From positions 1,488,001-1,552,000 of the forward strand of contig OZ243946.1 of the NCBI GenBank assembly GCA_965214285.1: a stretch of DNA of 64,000 bases, given 5' to 3'. The notes beneath the pieces are model-generated. The model saw only the letters and a program-made list of their open reading frames with translations. It searched no databases and was not told the DNA's origin. Positions 1 through 8,779 of this stretch are shown here, one piece after another. How positions within the stretch are numbered: position 1 is the first letter of the stretch; every line of letters starts with the position of its first letter. The DNA comes from G963422745 sp965214285. Lineage in GTDB: Bacteria > Actinomycetota > Acidimicrobiia > Acidimicrobiales > Aldehydirespiratoraceae. Made by a program: the position numbers and the translations under genes.

Positions 1-1257
1 AGCGTCGAGGAGTCGGCCAGGATCGTCGACGAGGCCAGGCGCCGTGCCCGCGGCCACAACTCGGGCCGCAGGATCGTCGAGGAGCAGGTGTTCGCCGCCC
101 TTGCCGACAGCGCCCACCGGGAGCAGGACTCCGCTGCTGTGCCCGAGGCGGTGCGCCGCCGCAGGGAGGCCAGGAAAGCGCGGACCTACAGCTCGAAGGT
201 GGACGCAGCAACGGTCCGCGAACAGCTCAGCCACGAGATCCCGATCCGCGAGCTGCTCGACTGGATGTGGCCGGTGCTCACCCCGGCGCACCTGCTGCAC
301 GACCTGTTCGGGTCGAAGGCGCTGCTGCGCTCGGCCGACCGGGCCGCCGACCGGGCCGCCGCCGGCGTTGCTGCCGGCACCGAAGCCGGCCGGGGCGCTT
401 TCGACCACGACGAGATCGAGCGGCTCTACCGGGCGCGCTCGGCTCATGCCGACGACGTGACCTGGACCTTTGCCGACGTGGCCCTGCTCGATGAGGCCCG
501 TGAGCTGCTCGGCCACCGGCCCGACAAGGCCGACGCCGACGAGGTGCGCACCTACGGCCACATCTGCATCGACGAGGCCCAGGATCTGTCGCCGATGGAG
601 CTGCGCATGATCCGCCGCCGCTCGCTCAACGGCTCGATGACCGTGGTCGGCGACATCGCCCAGGCCACCGGCGCCTGGGCCATCGACGACTGGGACCAGG
701 TGCTCGACCTGCTGCCGTCCAAGCATCCCGTGCGCCGCCGCCGGCTCACCATCGGATACCGCATCCCCGGCCCGACCATGAGCCTCGCCAACCGTATCCT
801 GCCCGCGGCGGCGCCGGGGGTGGCCCCGCCGCGGCCGGTCCGCAGCGAAGGCGAGCCGCCCCGCATCGTGGGCGTGCACGACCTCGACGGTCCCGAGCTG
901 GTCGAGCTGGTGCATGCCGAGCTCGCTGCCGTGGGCGATCCGGGGAGGGTCGCCGTGATCGCCTCCGCAGACCTGCATGAGCAGCTGCGCCGCTCCTTCA
1001 GCCGCCAGGGGCTCGCCTTCGGCGTCGCCAATCGGCACGGCCTCGACCAGCGGGTGGCCCTGGTGCCGGTGCGCATGGTCAAGGGCATCGAGGTCGACGC
1101 GGCGCTGATCGTGGAGCCGGCGCGGATCCTGCGCGAGCAGAGCGAAGGAGTGCGCGCGCTGTACGTGGCGCTCACGCGGGCCACCAAGCGGGTGACGGTG
1201 GTACACGCCGAGCCGCTGCCCGAGCTGCTGACCGAACAGGGCGCGGCTTTGTTGTGA
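1..1257 (+). CDS. UvrD/HelD-like superfamily 1 ATPase, C-terminal part (5' end outside window)
   Basis: The reading frame is open from base 1, so the true start lies upstream; 418 codons are visible. Superfamily 1 helicase motifs occur in order: a motif II of the form CIDEAQDLSP, motif III (GDIAQATG), motif IV (TIGYRIPGPTM), motif V around VKGIEVDAALIVEP and motif VI (ALYVALTRATKRV). The Walker A part is not in the window. The spacing and the motif II to IV wording resemble the actinobacterial HelD/HelR proteins, which recycle stalled RNA polymerase and can give rifampicin tolerance, more than they resemble UvrD or PcrA. An AddA/UvrD-type repair helicase cannot be excluded without the N-terminus. 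The next gene starts 26 bases downstream in the same direction. Confidence 0.8.
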   Translation, partial: SVEESARIVDEARRRARGHNSGRRIVEEQVFAALADSAHREQDSAAVPEAVRRRREARKARTYSSKVDAATVREQLSHEIPIRELLDWMWPVLTPAHLLHDLFGSKALLRSADRAADRAAAGVAAGTEAGRGAFDHDEIERLYRARSAHADDVTWTFADVALLDEARELLGHRPDKADADEVRTYGHICIDEAQDLSPMELRMIRRRSLNGSMTVVGDIAQATGAWAIDDWDQVLDLLPSKHPVRRRRLTIGYRIPGPTMSLANRILPAAAPGVAPPRPVRSEGEPPRIVGVHDLDGPELVELVHAELAAVGDPGRVAVIASADLHEQLRRSFSRQGLAFGVANRHGLDQRVALVPVRMVKGIEVDAALIVEPARILREQSEGVRALYVALTRATKRVTVVHAEPLPELLTEQGAALL

Positions 1258-1270
1258 AGCGCTCTGGCGA

Positions 1271-1291
1271 TATTGTATAAGCCATGCCTAA
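1271..1291 (+). promoter_or_regulatory. Candidate promoter -10 with overlapping DtxR/IdeR-like box
   Basis: TATTGT (1271-1276) sits 7 bases before the ATG at 1284, the layout of a leaderless actinobacterial promoter; an alternative is TTGTGA (1252) with TATAAG (1276), 18 bases apart. The 19 bases 1273-1291, read on the minus strand, match the classical DtxR/IdeR 19-mer at about 12 positions by eye (TTAGG and GGCT cores). Such a site would cover the start codon of the iron transporter operon. A DtxR-family gene lies at the other end of this operon. The promoter is seen in sequence; the operator is inference. Confidence 0.4.
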
Positions 1292-2507
1292 CAAGGTCGC
1301 CGTTCGCGAGGACGTGCCCCAGCCGGCCGAGGCCGGCGAAGCCGCTGCGAACGCGACGACCGCGCCCGGCCGGGCCGTGCCCGATGCGCAGACAGCCCCG
1401 GTCGGCGGCGGCATCTGCGTGTCGGGGGTGACTGTCGCCCTCGACTCCGAGCCTGTGCTGCGCGGCGTCGACCTGCGATCCGCCCCCGGCGAGCATCTCG
1501 TGGTGCTCGGCCCTAGCGGCTGCGGCAAGACCACGCTGCTGCGGGTCCTGGCCGGCCTGGTGCGCATCGACAGCGGCGAGATCCGCCTCGGCGGCCGAGC
1601 CGTTGCAGGCCCCGGGCTGCACGTGGCGCCCGAGCAGCGCAAGGTGGGCATGGTGTTCCAGGATTGGGCGCTGTTCCCGCACCTGAGCGTGGCCGCCAAC
1701 GTGGCTTACGGACTGCGCCGGGCGCAGCGCGCGGGCCTCAGCCGGCAGCGGGCCGCGAGCCTGAGCCGAAGCCTCGCCCGGCGTCGCAATCTCGGCCTGG
1801 CCGGGCACGTGGGCGAGCTGCTGGAGATGGTCGGCATCGCAGCGCTGGCCGACCGTCTGCCCGGGTCGCTGTCGGGAGGCCAGCAGCAGCGCGTGGCCCT
1901 GGCCCGTGCGCTGGCGCCGAGGCCCGACGTGCTGCTGCTCGACGAGCCCTTCTCCAGCCTCGACACGAACCTGCGCGCCGAGCTGCGCAACGACGTGGCC
2001 GCCTTGCTGCGCCGCCTGGGCATCACCGCCGTGTTCGTCACCCACGACCAGGACGAGGCTTTCGTGCTCGGCGACCAGGTGGCGGTCATGAACCACGGCA
2101 GGATCGTGCAGCAGGCGACCCCGGCGGAAATCTACGCCCGCCCCGCCGATCCCTGGGTGGCGCGCTTCGTGGGCGACGCCGACATCGTGACCGGCGAGGG
2201 ACGAGGCGACTGCGCCCTCACGTGCCTGGGCCGGGTGCCCTTGCTTGCGGACCGCAGCGGCCCTGTCGAGGTGCTGGTGCGGCCCGAGGAGGTGCTGCTC
2301 GACCACGACGGCGACGCCGAGGTGACCTCGGTGGAGTTCTACGGCCACGACGCCCTGCTCACGGTGCGCCTGGCCGACGGGTCCACGCTGCGCAGCCGCA
2401 CCACGGGCGCCCCTCGTCACCGGCTGGGCGACTGCGTGAGCGTGCGCCACAGCGGCGCCGCGGCCCCGGCTTTCGAGCCCGCCGCCGCTGCGGCCGCCGG
2501 GACCTGA
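1284..2507 (+). CDS. fbpC: Ferric iron ABC transporter, ATP-binding protein (FbpC-like)
   Basis: A 407-residue cytoplasmic ATPase that would energise ferric-iron import through the permease encoded two genes downstream. A disordered N-terminal stretch of about 43 residues precedes the nucleotide-binding domain. Walker A GPSGCGKT is at 76-83, the ABC signature LSGGQQQ near 196 and Walker B LLLLDEPF near 217, followed by the H-loop in VTHDQDEA. A C-terminal TOBE-like domain follows, as in FbpC/PotA/CysA importers. About 40 extra residues, rich in Arg and Leu, lie between the Q-loop and the signature. The ATG is the first in frame after a likely -10 box, and no Shine-Dalgarno is evident. Fe3+ specificity is inferred from the next gene; molybdate, sulfate or polyamine importers share the ATPase type. 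Confidence 0.85.
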   Translation: MPNKVAVREDVPQPAEAGEAAANATTAPGRAVPDAQTAPVGGGICVSGVTVALDSEPVLRGVDLRSAPGEHLVVLGPSGCGKTTLLRVLAGLVRIDSGEIRLGGRAVAGPGLHVAPEQRKVGMVFQDWALFPHLSVAANVAYGLRRAQRAGLSRQRAASLSRSLARRRNLGLAGHVGELLEMVGIAALADRLPGSLSGGQQQRVALARALAPRPDVLLLDEPFSSLDTNLRAELRNDVAALLRRLGITAVFVTHDQDEAFVLGDQVAVMNHGRIVQQATPAEIYARPADPWVARFVGDADIVTGEGRGDCALTCLGRVPLLADRSGPVEVLVRPEEVLLDHDGDAEVTSVEFYGHDALLTVRLADGSTLRSRTTGAPRHRLGDCVSVRHSGAAAPAFEPAAAAAAGT

Positions 2508-2546
2508 TCTCAGCCGCCGGATCAGCCAGGCAATGAGGTCGAGCGG

Positions 2547-3599
2547 ATGAGGATCAAGCCGACAGCATCGCCGCGGCGCGGACCCTGGCGTGTCGCCGCG
2601 GCGCTGCTGGCCGCGGCTCTCAGCGCCGCGGCGTGCAGCGGCGGTGCAGGCTCAGGCTCCGAAGGCGCCTCGACCGTCACCGTCTACTCGGGCCGCAACC
2701 AGGAGCTGATCCAGCCGCTGCTCGAGGCCTTCAGCGAGGCCACGGGCCACGAGGTGCAGGCCCGCTACGGCTCCTCAGCCGAGCAGGCCCTGCTGATCCA
2801 GACCGAGGGCGACGCCTCGCCGGCGGACGTGTTCATCTCCCAGAGCCCCGGCGCGCTGGGCCTGCTCGCAGGCGAAGGCCGCCTGGCGAATCTGGCCGGC
2901 GACATCACCGAGCGGGTGCCGGCGCAGTTCGCGGCCGGCGACGGAACCTGGGTCGGCATCACCGGGCGCATCCGCGTCCTCGTCTACAACAGCGAGCTCG
3001 TCACCGCTGCCGAGCTGCCGTCGTCGGTGTTCGACCTCACCGGCCCCGCCTATGCCGGGCGGGTTGCCGTGGCGCCGGGCAACGGGTCGTTCCAGGACTT
3101 CGTGACCGCCATGCGCAACGAGCGAGGCGATCAGGCCACCCTCGACTGGCTGCAGGGCATGGCCGCCAACGACTCCCCCAACTACCCCAAGAACTCAGCC
3201 ATCGTGGAGGCCGTGGGCCGCGGCGAGGTCGACATGGGCCTCGTCAACCACTACTACAACCTGCGCGCCCTGGAGGCCGACCCGTCGCTGCCGAGCGTCA
3301 ACCACTACTTCGCAGACGACGACCTGGGCTCGCTGGTGATCGTCACCGGGGCGGCGCTGCTGGGCTCCTCCGAGAACCCCGAGGCGGCCATGGAGCTGAT
3401 CCGCTACCTGCTCGGCGCTGATGCCCAGGCGAGCTTCGCCACCCAAACCCAGGAATACCCGCTGGCGCACGGCACGGCGTCGCCGGCGGGCCTGCCTGCA
3501 CTGGCGGGATACGCCGCCGACACCATCGACTACGACCTGCTCGGCGGCGGCCTGAGCGCCACCATCGAGCTGATCCGCGAGAGTGGCATCGAGCAGTAG
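2547..3599 (+). CDS. fbpA: Ferric iron-binding lipoprotein of ABC transporter (FbpA/FutA-like)
   Basis: A 350-residue extracytoplasmic solute receptor. Residues 1-30 form a lipoprotein signal with an Arg-rich start, a hydrophobic core and a lipobox ending at Cys30 (LSAAAC). The mature protein begins with the TVYSGRNQELIQPLL region typical of the FbpA/FutA family. The NHYYN motif at 234-238 carries the adjacent tyrosines that bind Fe3+ in this family. It lies 39 bases after the ATPase gene, and its last 17 bases overlap the permease start, so all three are likely one operon. The receptor identifies the substrate as ferric iron better than the ATPase or permease do. Confidence 0.9.
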   Translation: MRIKPTASPRRGPWRVAAALLAAALSAAACSGGAGSGSEGASTVTVYSGRNQELIQPLLEAFSEATGHEVQARYGSSAEQALLIQTEGDASPADVFISQSPGALGLLAGEGRLANLAGDITERVPAQFAAGDGTWVGITGRIRVLVYNSELVTAAELPSSVFDLTGPAYAGRVAVAPGNGSFQDFVTAMRNERGDQATLDWLQGMAANDSPNYPKNSAIVEAVGRGEVDMGLVNHYYNLRALEADPSLPSVNHYFADDDLGSLVIVTGAALLGSSENPEAAMELIRYLLGADAQASFATQTQEYPLAHGTASPAGLPALAGYAADTIDYDLLGGGLSATIELIRESGIEQ

Positions 3600-5217
3600 C
3601 ACCGAGCGGTCCGCCGGCCCCGCCCGGTCCCACAGGCCCGCCCGCGCCCCGCTGGGGCTCTCCGCGCTGGTGCTCGTCATCGGCGTGGTGTTCGTGGTCC
3701 CCTTCGCCTACATCGTGTGGCGCAACGCCGAGCTGGGCACCGATCTCGGCTCGGTGATCCTCGACCGCCACACACTCACTCCGCTGAGCCGGTCGCTGCG
3801 CCTGGCGGTCGCCGTGTCGCTCAGCGCAGCGGTGCTGGCGACCGCCCTTGCCTGGCTCACCATCCGAACCGACCTGCCCGGCCGCAGGCTCTGGCGGCTG
3901 CTCGCGCCGCTGCCGCTGGTGTTCCCCAGCTTCGTCGGAGCGACCGCCCTGCTGGCCGGCTTCGCCGAGGGCGGGCTGGCCGCCGAGCTGCTGCAGGCCG
4001 TCGGGATCGGCCGGCTGCCCGAGATGCGCGGCTTCGTCGGCGCCTGGCTGGTGCTCACGCTGTTCACCTACCCCTATGTGTACCTGCCGGTGGCCGCGCG
4101 CATGTCGACGCTGCCGCCGAGCCTGGAGGAATCGGCCCGACTGCTGGGCCGCTCTCCGTGGGGCGTGTTCGCCACGGTCGTGCTGCCCCAGGTGTCGGCG
4201 AGCATCTGGGCGGGCGGGCTGCTGGTCTTTTTGTACTCGGTGTCGGACTTCGGGGCGGTGACCCTGCTGGGCTACGACACGCTCACCGAGCAGATCTTCG
4301 CCGACAAGCTGTTCGACCAGCCTCGGGCCATGGGGCTGTCGCTGGTGCTGGGGGCAGTCGCGCTGGCGGTGGTGGCCGCCGAGCGCCGGATCGACCGCCG
4401 CAGGCGTCGCATCGAGACGGTGCGCTCGGGCGAGCCGATCACGGTGCCGCTTCGCAGATGGCGCCTGCCGGGGCTGGTGTTCACGGCGGGCTTTCTGGGC
4501 AACGCCCTGATCGGGCCGCTGGCGGTGCTCGGGTTCTGGGCCTGGCGGGGCCTGACGGCGGACACCGCCACGGTCGGCAACCAGACCGACCTCGCCGGGC
4601 TGGCATGGCCCACGCTGCGCACCGCGCAGGCCGGGGTGATCACGGCGGCGGTGGCGGTGGCGGTCGTGCTGCCGCTGGCGTGGATGATCTCGCGCTACCG
4701 CTCCCGCCCGGCCGGGGTGGCCAACGCCATGGTGGTGGCCGGGTTCGCCCTGCCGGGCCTGGTGATCGCCTTGTCGCTGGTGTTCTTCACGGTCGACACG
4801 CCGCTGATCAGCCGCTGGTACCAGAGCCTGCCGCTGTTGATCCTGGCCTACGTGCTGCACTTCGGCGCCCAGGCCACACGCGCCGCCCAGGTGGCGGTGG
4901 ACGCCGTGCCGCGCCGCTTCGGCGAGGTGGCGGCCACGCTCGGAGCGGGCCGTGCGCGCAGGTTCGCGAGCGTGGAGATGCCGCTGATGGCGCCGGGCCT
5001 GCTCACCGGCGCGGCGCTGGTGATGCTGTCGACCATGAAGGAGCTGCCGGCCACGCTGCTGCTGGCCCCGATCGGCTTCGACACCCTGGCCACCGAGATC
5101 TGGGGCGCAGGCGAACGCGGCGCGTTGGCTCAGGGCGCCCTGGCGTCGCTGGTGCTGGTGGCGCTCTCGGCGGTGCTCACCTGGCTGGTGGTGATCCGCC
5201 GCATCGAGCACCACTGA
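3583..5217 (+). CDS. fbpB: Ferric iron ABC transporter, two-domain permease (FbpB-like)
   Basis: A 544-residue inner-membrane permease of the fused type, with two binding-protein-dependent transport domains in one chain, as in FbpB/ThiP. Each half has about six hydrophobic segments and one EAA loop for docking the ATPase: EESARLLGRSPWGVF in the first half and FGEVAATLGAGRARRF in the second. The start is GTG at 3583, inside the end of the receptor gene in another frame, which implies translational coupling. The second half ends in VVIRRIEHH. It converges on the dtxR gene, with 103 bases between the two stops. I could not define a convincing terminator there. Confidence 0.9.
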   Translation: MASSSSTERSAGPARSHRPARAPLGLSALVLVIGVVFVVPFAYIVWRNAELGTDLGSVILDRHTLTPLSRSLRLAVAVSLSAAVLATALAWLTIRTDLPGRRLWRLLAPLPLVFPSFVGATALLAGFAEGGLAAELLQAVGIGRLPEMRGFVGAWLVLTLFTYPYVYLPVAARMSTLPPSLEESARLLGRSPWGVFATVVLPQVSASIWAGGLLVFLYSVSDFGAVTLLGYDTLTEQIFADKLFDQPRAMGLSLVLGAVALAVVAAERRIDRRRRRIETVRSGEPITVPLRRWRLPGLVFTAGFLGNALIGPLAVLGFWAWRGLTADTATVGNQTDLAGLAWPTLRTAQAGVITAAVAVAVVLPLAWMISRYRSRPAGVANAMVVAGFALPGLVIALSLVFFTVDTPLISRWYQSLPLLILAYVLHFGAQATRAAQVAVDAVPRRFGEVAATLGAGRARRFASVEMPLMAPGLLTGAALVMLSTMKELPATLLLAPIGFDTLATEIWGAGERGALAQGALASLVLVALSAVLTWLVVIRRIEHH

Positions 5218-5320
5218 CGACCTCATGCTGCCCGCAGCAGCCTGGGAGTCCGCCAGCCGGTCTGCCGGTCTGTCGCCTGCTCGGGGCGCCGGCTGCTCGG
5301 CTTCGAGGGCGCGGCCGGGG

Positions 5321-5995
5321 CTAGTCGGCGGCGACGAGGATGCGGGCCGCCGCGTACTCGCCGACCCCGATGGCGTCGCCGTCGATCGTCAGGGTGGTGG
5401 TGCCGTCGGGCGCCGAGGCGATCACCGTGCCCCGCGACCCGGGCACGATCGACGACTGCTCCAGGAAGTCCAGCATCCCGTCGATGAACTCGAGCTCCTC
5501 GGGGATGCGGTGCACCGTGAACTCGTCGCCGACGCCGATGGTGTCGAGGGTGATCAGGTCGGGCGCCACGTAGTCGGTGCCGGGGATCGGGTTGCCATGC
5601 GGGCAGGCGGTCGGCTGGCCGAGGCGGGTCATCATCGCATCCTCCACCAGCGGCGAGATCACATGCTCCCACTTGCCGGCCTCCTGATGGGCCTCGGCCC
5701 AGGTGAGCCCCAGGATCTCGGTGAGGAAGCACTCGGCGAGGCGGTGGCGGCGCACCACGGTCTCCGCCAGGCTCATGCCGGACTCGGTGAGCTTGATCTG
5801 GCGGTCGTCGGTGGTCACCAGGCCCTCGGCCTCCATGCGCCTCACCATCTCCGACACCGCCGGGCGGCTGATCTTGAGCCGGTCCGCGATGCGCGCCTGG
5901 ATCACGTCGAGCTCGTCCTCGCCGAGCTCGTAGATCGTCTCGCAGTACTCCTCGAAGGCGGGATGCCATTCGGGGGACTCGTACTCGCTGGCCAT
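5321..5995 (-). CDS. DtxR-family metal-dependent transcriptional repressor
   Basis: A 224-residue regulator. An N-terminal winged helix (about 15-75, recognition helix around SRPAVSEMVRRME) is followed by the metal-binding dimerisation domain and a C-terminal SH3-like/FeoA domain. Ancillary-site ligands of DtxR are conserved: His84, Glu88 and His103 (DtxR His79, Glu83, His98). Primary-site Glu110 and His111 are also kept (DtxR Glu105, His106). By alignment by eye, DtxR Met10 is replaced by Glu16 and the key Cys102 by Gly107, so metal choice may differ from iron-sensing IdeR. The gene is read in the same direction as the upstream amidohydrolase operon and converges on the iron transporter it may control. 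Fe or Mn sensing cannot be decided from sequence. Confidence 0.88.
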   Translation of the reverse strand: MASEYESPEWHPAFEEYCETIYELGEDELDVIQARIADRLKISRPAVSEMVRRMEAEGLVTTDDRQIKLTESGMSLAETVVRRHRLAECFLTEILGLTWAEAHQEAGKWEHVISPLVEDAMMTRLGQPTACPHGNPIPGTDYVAPDLITLDTIGVGDEFTVHRIPEELEFIDGMLDFLEQSSIVPGSRGTVIASAPDGTTTLTIDGDAIGVGEYAAARILVAAD

Positions 5996-6096
5996 GCGCC
6001 GAGCCTAGACGATCCTCACGGGCTCAGGCCACGGGCCGAAGCCGCCGGCGGTGCCATGGCCGGGCGACCGGCGCGCCACCCGCTGGGGCCAGGCGC

Positions 6097-6134
6097 GGAT
6101 CAGCCCTGCTCGGATCAGCCGGCTTGGATCAGCC
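6097..6134. repeat. Three short tandem copies spanning an amidohydrolase stop codon
   Basis: The motif GGATCAGCC occurs at 6097, 6112 and 6126 (spacings 15 and 14). The last copy contains the stop codon of the amidohydrolase gene read on the minus strand, so the gene end appears duplicated into the intergenic space. The same wording, with AGGC after it, also appears near 2520. Confidence 0.6.
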
Positions 6135-7784
6135 AGGCGCGGGCATCGGCTCGCCGCCCAGCACCGTGCCCCACACCCCGATGTCCTTGAGCGCCGCGGG
6201 GTCGACCTCGTATGGGTCCTCGGCGAGCACCGCGAAGTCGGCCAGCTTGCCGGCCTCCAGCGAGCCGATCTCGTGGTCGAGGCGGAGCTGATAGGCGGCG
6301 CCGAGAGTGGCCGCCCGCATGGCCGAGTGCACCGATATCCGCTCGTCGGGCCCCAGCACCTGCCCCGACGCGGTGAGCCGGTTCACGGCGCACCACATCA
6401 CGTGCAGATGACCCAGCGGCGTCACCGGGGTGTCGGAGTGGATCGAGAACGGCACGCCCTCGCGTTCGGCGCTGGCGCAGGCGTTCATGCGCGCAGCCCG
6501 CTCGGGCCCCACGGTGCGGCTCACGTGCTCGTCGCCCCAGAAGAAGATGTGGTTGGCGAAGAGGTTGGCGCACATGCCCAGCGCCTTCATGCGGCGGTAC
6601 TGGGCCGGCGTGGCGAGCTGGCAGTGCTGCACGGTGTGACGATGGTCCCAGCGCGGCCGGCGGCGCAGCACCTCCTCCACGGCGTCGATGAACACCTCGG
6701 TCGCCTGGTCGCCGTTGCAGTGGACGTGCACCGTCAGCCCGGCGGCGTGAAACGCCTCCAGCGTGTCGGCGAGCTGCTCGGGCGGCATCAGCCACAGCCC
6801 GTTGGGCGCAGCGCCCTCGGGCGGGCGGTGGTAGTAGGGCCAGTCGAGGCGGGCGGTGAAGCCCTGGATCGAGCCGTCGAGGACGAGCTTGACGATCCCG
6901 AACCGCAGCTTCGGGTTGTCGGCCCCGGCGAGGCTCGCCACCCGCGCCGCCAGCGCCTCGGGATCGGCGATGCCGCCGAACTGCGCGGCGGCGACCATCA
7001 CCCTGGCCGGGTAGCGGGGACTGGTGGTCACCGCCCGCCACATGTCGATGCCCTCGTCGGTGAACGGCGACCCGCCGAGGTCGGTGACGAAGGTGTGGCC
7101 CTGGTTGCGGGCGTCGTTGGCGTAGTTCCACTTGGCGGCCTCGGTGCCGAAGGAGCGCTGCAGCATCCGCCAGGCGTGGCCGGCCAGGGCCATGGCGGCG
7201 GGCTCCTGAAGCTCGCCGCTGGGCCGGCCGTGCGGGTCCTTGACGACGCCCGCGACTGCGGTGTCGGCGTCGATGCCCTCCGAGCGCATCAGCGCCGAGT
7301 TGACCGTCGCCAGATGCGCGCTGGCGTGGTACACGAAGACCGGGCGGGTCTCGCTGACGGCATCGAGGTGTCGCCCCGAGAGGCGCTCGCCGGTCATGTA
7401 GATCGGGTCGAGGCCCCAGGCGATCAGCGTCGCTGCGGGGTCGGCCATGGCCGCCTCGGCCCCCCGCAGCCGCTCGATCACGGCGTCGATGCTCTTGCAG
7501 CCGCTCCAGAGCGCCCCAGAGGGGTCGCGGCGGTCGAACCAGCCCACGTAGACGTGCTCCCAGGCCCCGCCGCCCATGGCATGGCTGTGGGCCTCCACGA
7601 AACCGGGCGTCAGCACGTGATCGGCGAAGCTGTGGTCGACCCGGTGGTCGCCCCAGGCGCGCAGCTGCTCCAGCGTGCCTGCGCCGAGGATGCGGTCGCC
7701 TTGCACGGCTATCGCCTCCGCCGACGGGTACGCCGGGTTCATGGTGATGATCCGGCGGGCGGTGAAGATCGTGAAGTCAGGCAT
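6129..7784 (-). CDS. Metal-dependent amidohydrolase, YtcJ/amidohydrolase-3 type
   Basis: A 551-residue cytoplasmic TIM-barrel hydrolase of the amidohydrolase-3 (YtcJ, N-substituted formamide deformylase-like) family. The N-terminal small beta domain opens with IFTARRIITM. The metal motif HxH is His66/His68 (AHSH). Further ligands lie in VHCNGD and HRHTVQH, and the catalytic Asp in SIHSDTP. The C-terminus returns to the composite domain (ASLEAGKLADFAVL style). The start has a GAGG Shine-Dalgarno 6 bases upstream. It is the downstream partner of a dipeptide-type ABC importer and is paralogous to the gene at 14625-16337. The substrate is unknown; an amide, carbamate or N-acyl compound brought in by the transporter is the likely choice. 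Confidence 0.85.
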   Translation of the reverse strand: MPDFTIFTARRIITMNPAYPSAEAIAVQGDRILGAGTLEQLRAWGDHRVDHSFADHVLTPGFVEAHSHAMGGGAWEHVYVGWFDRRDPSGALWSGCKSIDAVIERLRGAEAAMADPAATLIAWGLDPIYMTGERLSGRHLDAVSETRPVFVYHASAHLATVNSALMRSEGIDADTAVAGVVKDPHGRPSGELQEPAAMALAGHAWRMLQRSFGTEAAKWNYANDARNQGHTFVTDLGGSPFTDEGIDMWRAVTTSPRYPARVMVAAAQFGGIADPEALAARVASLAGADNPKLRFGIVKLVLDGSIQGFTARLDWPYYHRPPEGAAPNGLWLMPPEQLADTLEAFHAAGLTVHVHCNGDQATEVFIDAVEEVLRRRPRWDHRHTVQHCQLATPAQYRRMKALGMCANLFANHIFFWGDEHVSRTVGPERAARMNACASAEREGVPFSIHSDTPVTPLGHLHVMWCAVNRLTASGQVLGPDERISVHSAMRAATLGAAYQLRLDHEIGSLEAGKLADFAVLAEDPYEVDPAALKDIGVWGTVLGGEPMPAPG

Positions 7785-7846
7785 GGCGGGCCTCGGTGCA
7801 GGCGTTCGGCGGGTAAGTCGAGAGTCGAAGGGGAGCGGGACGGGGT

Positions 7847-8779
7847 TCAGTGGTCGGCGACGAGGTGGCCGGGCGCCACTTCGCGGTGGCTGACCAGCTC
7901 CGGCGACTGCCCGGGGGGCCAGACGGGGCTGGGTATCTCGCCTTCGAGACGTTCGCGGCTGCGGCGCATGGCGGGATCGGCGACGGGCACCGCGGCCAGC
8001 AGCTTGCGGGTGTAGGGGTGCGACGGGTTGGTGAACACCTGGCGCCGCGAGCCGAGCTCGACGATCTGGCCCAGGTACATGACCGCCACCCGGTGCGCCA
8101 CCCGCTCGACCACGGCGAGGTCATGGGAGATGAACAGATACGACAGCCCCAGCTCGGCCTGCAGGTCCATCATCAGGTTGATGACCTGGGCCTGGATCGA
8201 CACGTCCAGCGCCGAGACCGCCTCATCGGCGATCACCAGCTCGGGCTGCAGGGCCAGCGCCCGGGCGATGCAGATGCGCTGGCGCTGCCCGCCTGAGAAC
8301 TGATGCGGGTAGTTGCGCATCAGTTCGCGGGGCAGGCCGACCTCCTCGAACAGGGCACCGACCCGGTCGGCGAGATCGGGGCCTGCGAGGCCGTGGATCC
8401 GCAGCGGCTCGGCCACGGCCTTGCCGACCTGGCGGCGGGGATCGAGGCTGGCGAACGGGTCCTGGAAGATGATCTGCATCTTGCGGCGATGGCTGCGCAG
8501 CTCGCGGGCGCCCATCGCGGAGATGTCGACCCCGTCGAGGATCACCTGGCCGGCGCTGGGCCGCTCCAGGCGGATGACGGTGTTGGCCAGCGTCGACTTG
8601 CCGCAGCCCGACTCGCCGACGACGGCCAGCGTCTCGCCGCGCCGGATCTCGAGGTTGACGCCGACCACGGCATGCACCATGGCGCCGTTGCCCACGGCGA
8701 AGCGCTTGAAGAGATCGACGCAGCGCACCAGCGGTGCCTCGGCCTCGGGCTGGGGGGCCTGGGTCTCGGGCGGGCGCAT
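7847..8779 (-). CDS. Dipeptide/oligopeptide-type ABC transporter ATPase (DppF/OppF-like)
   Basis: A 310-residue ATPase, the second of the two in a Dpp/Opp-type importer. It has Walker A GESGCGKS, signature FSGGQRQRICIARAL, Walker B LVIADEAVSALD and the H-loop in FISHDLAVV. The C-terminal oligopeptide/dipeptide extension includes the NPSHPYTRKLLAAVP segment that is diagnostic for the DppD/OppD/DppF subfamily. Its ATG shares one base with the stop of the preceding ATPase gene. The amidohydrolase gene follows after 62 bases and is probably cotranscribed. Confidence 0.92.
   Translation of the reverse strand: MRPPETQAPQPEAEAPLVRCVDLFKRFAVGNGAMVHAVVGVNLEIRRGETLAVVGESGCGKSTLANTVIRLERPSAGQVILDGVDISAMGARELRSHRRKMQIIFQDPFASLDPRRQVGKAVAEPLRIHGLAGPDLADRVGALFEEVGLPRELMRNYPHQFSGGQRQRICIARALALQPELVIADEAVSALDVSIQAQVINLMMDLQAELGLSYLFISHDLAVVERVAHRVAVMYLGQIVELGSRRQVFTNPSHPYTRKLLAAVPVADPAMRRSRERLEGEIPSPVWPPGQSPELVSHREVAPGHLVADH

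Noticed and set aside
552..2450. A 632-codon minus-strand open frame opposite the helicase and fbpC genes
   Set aside because: Shadow frame: the two plus-strand genes have clear motifs, and this one shows no domain.
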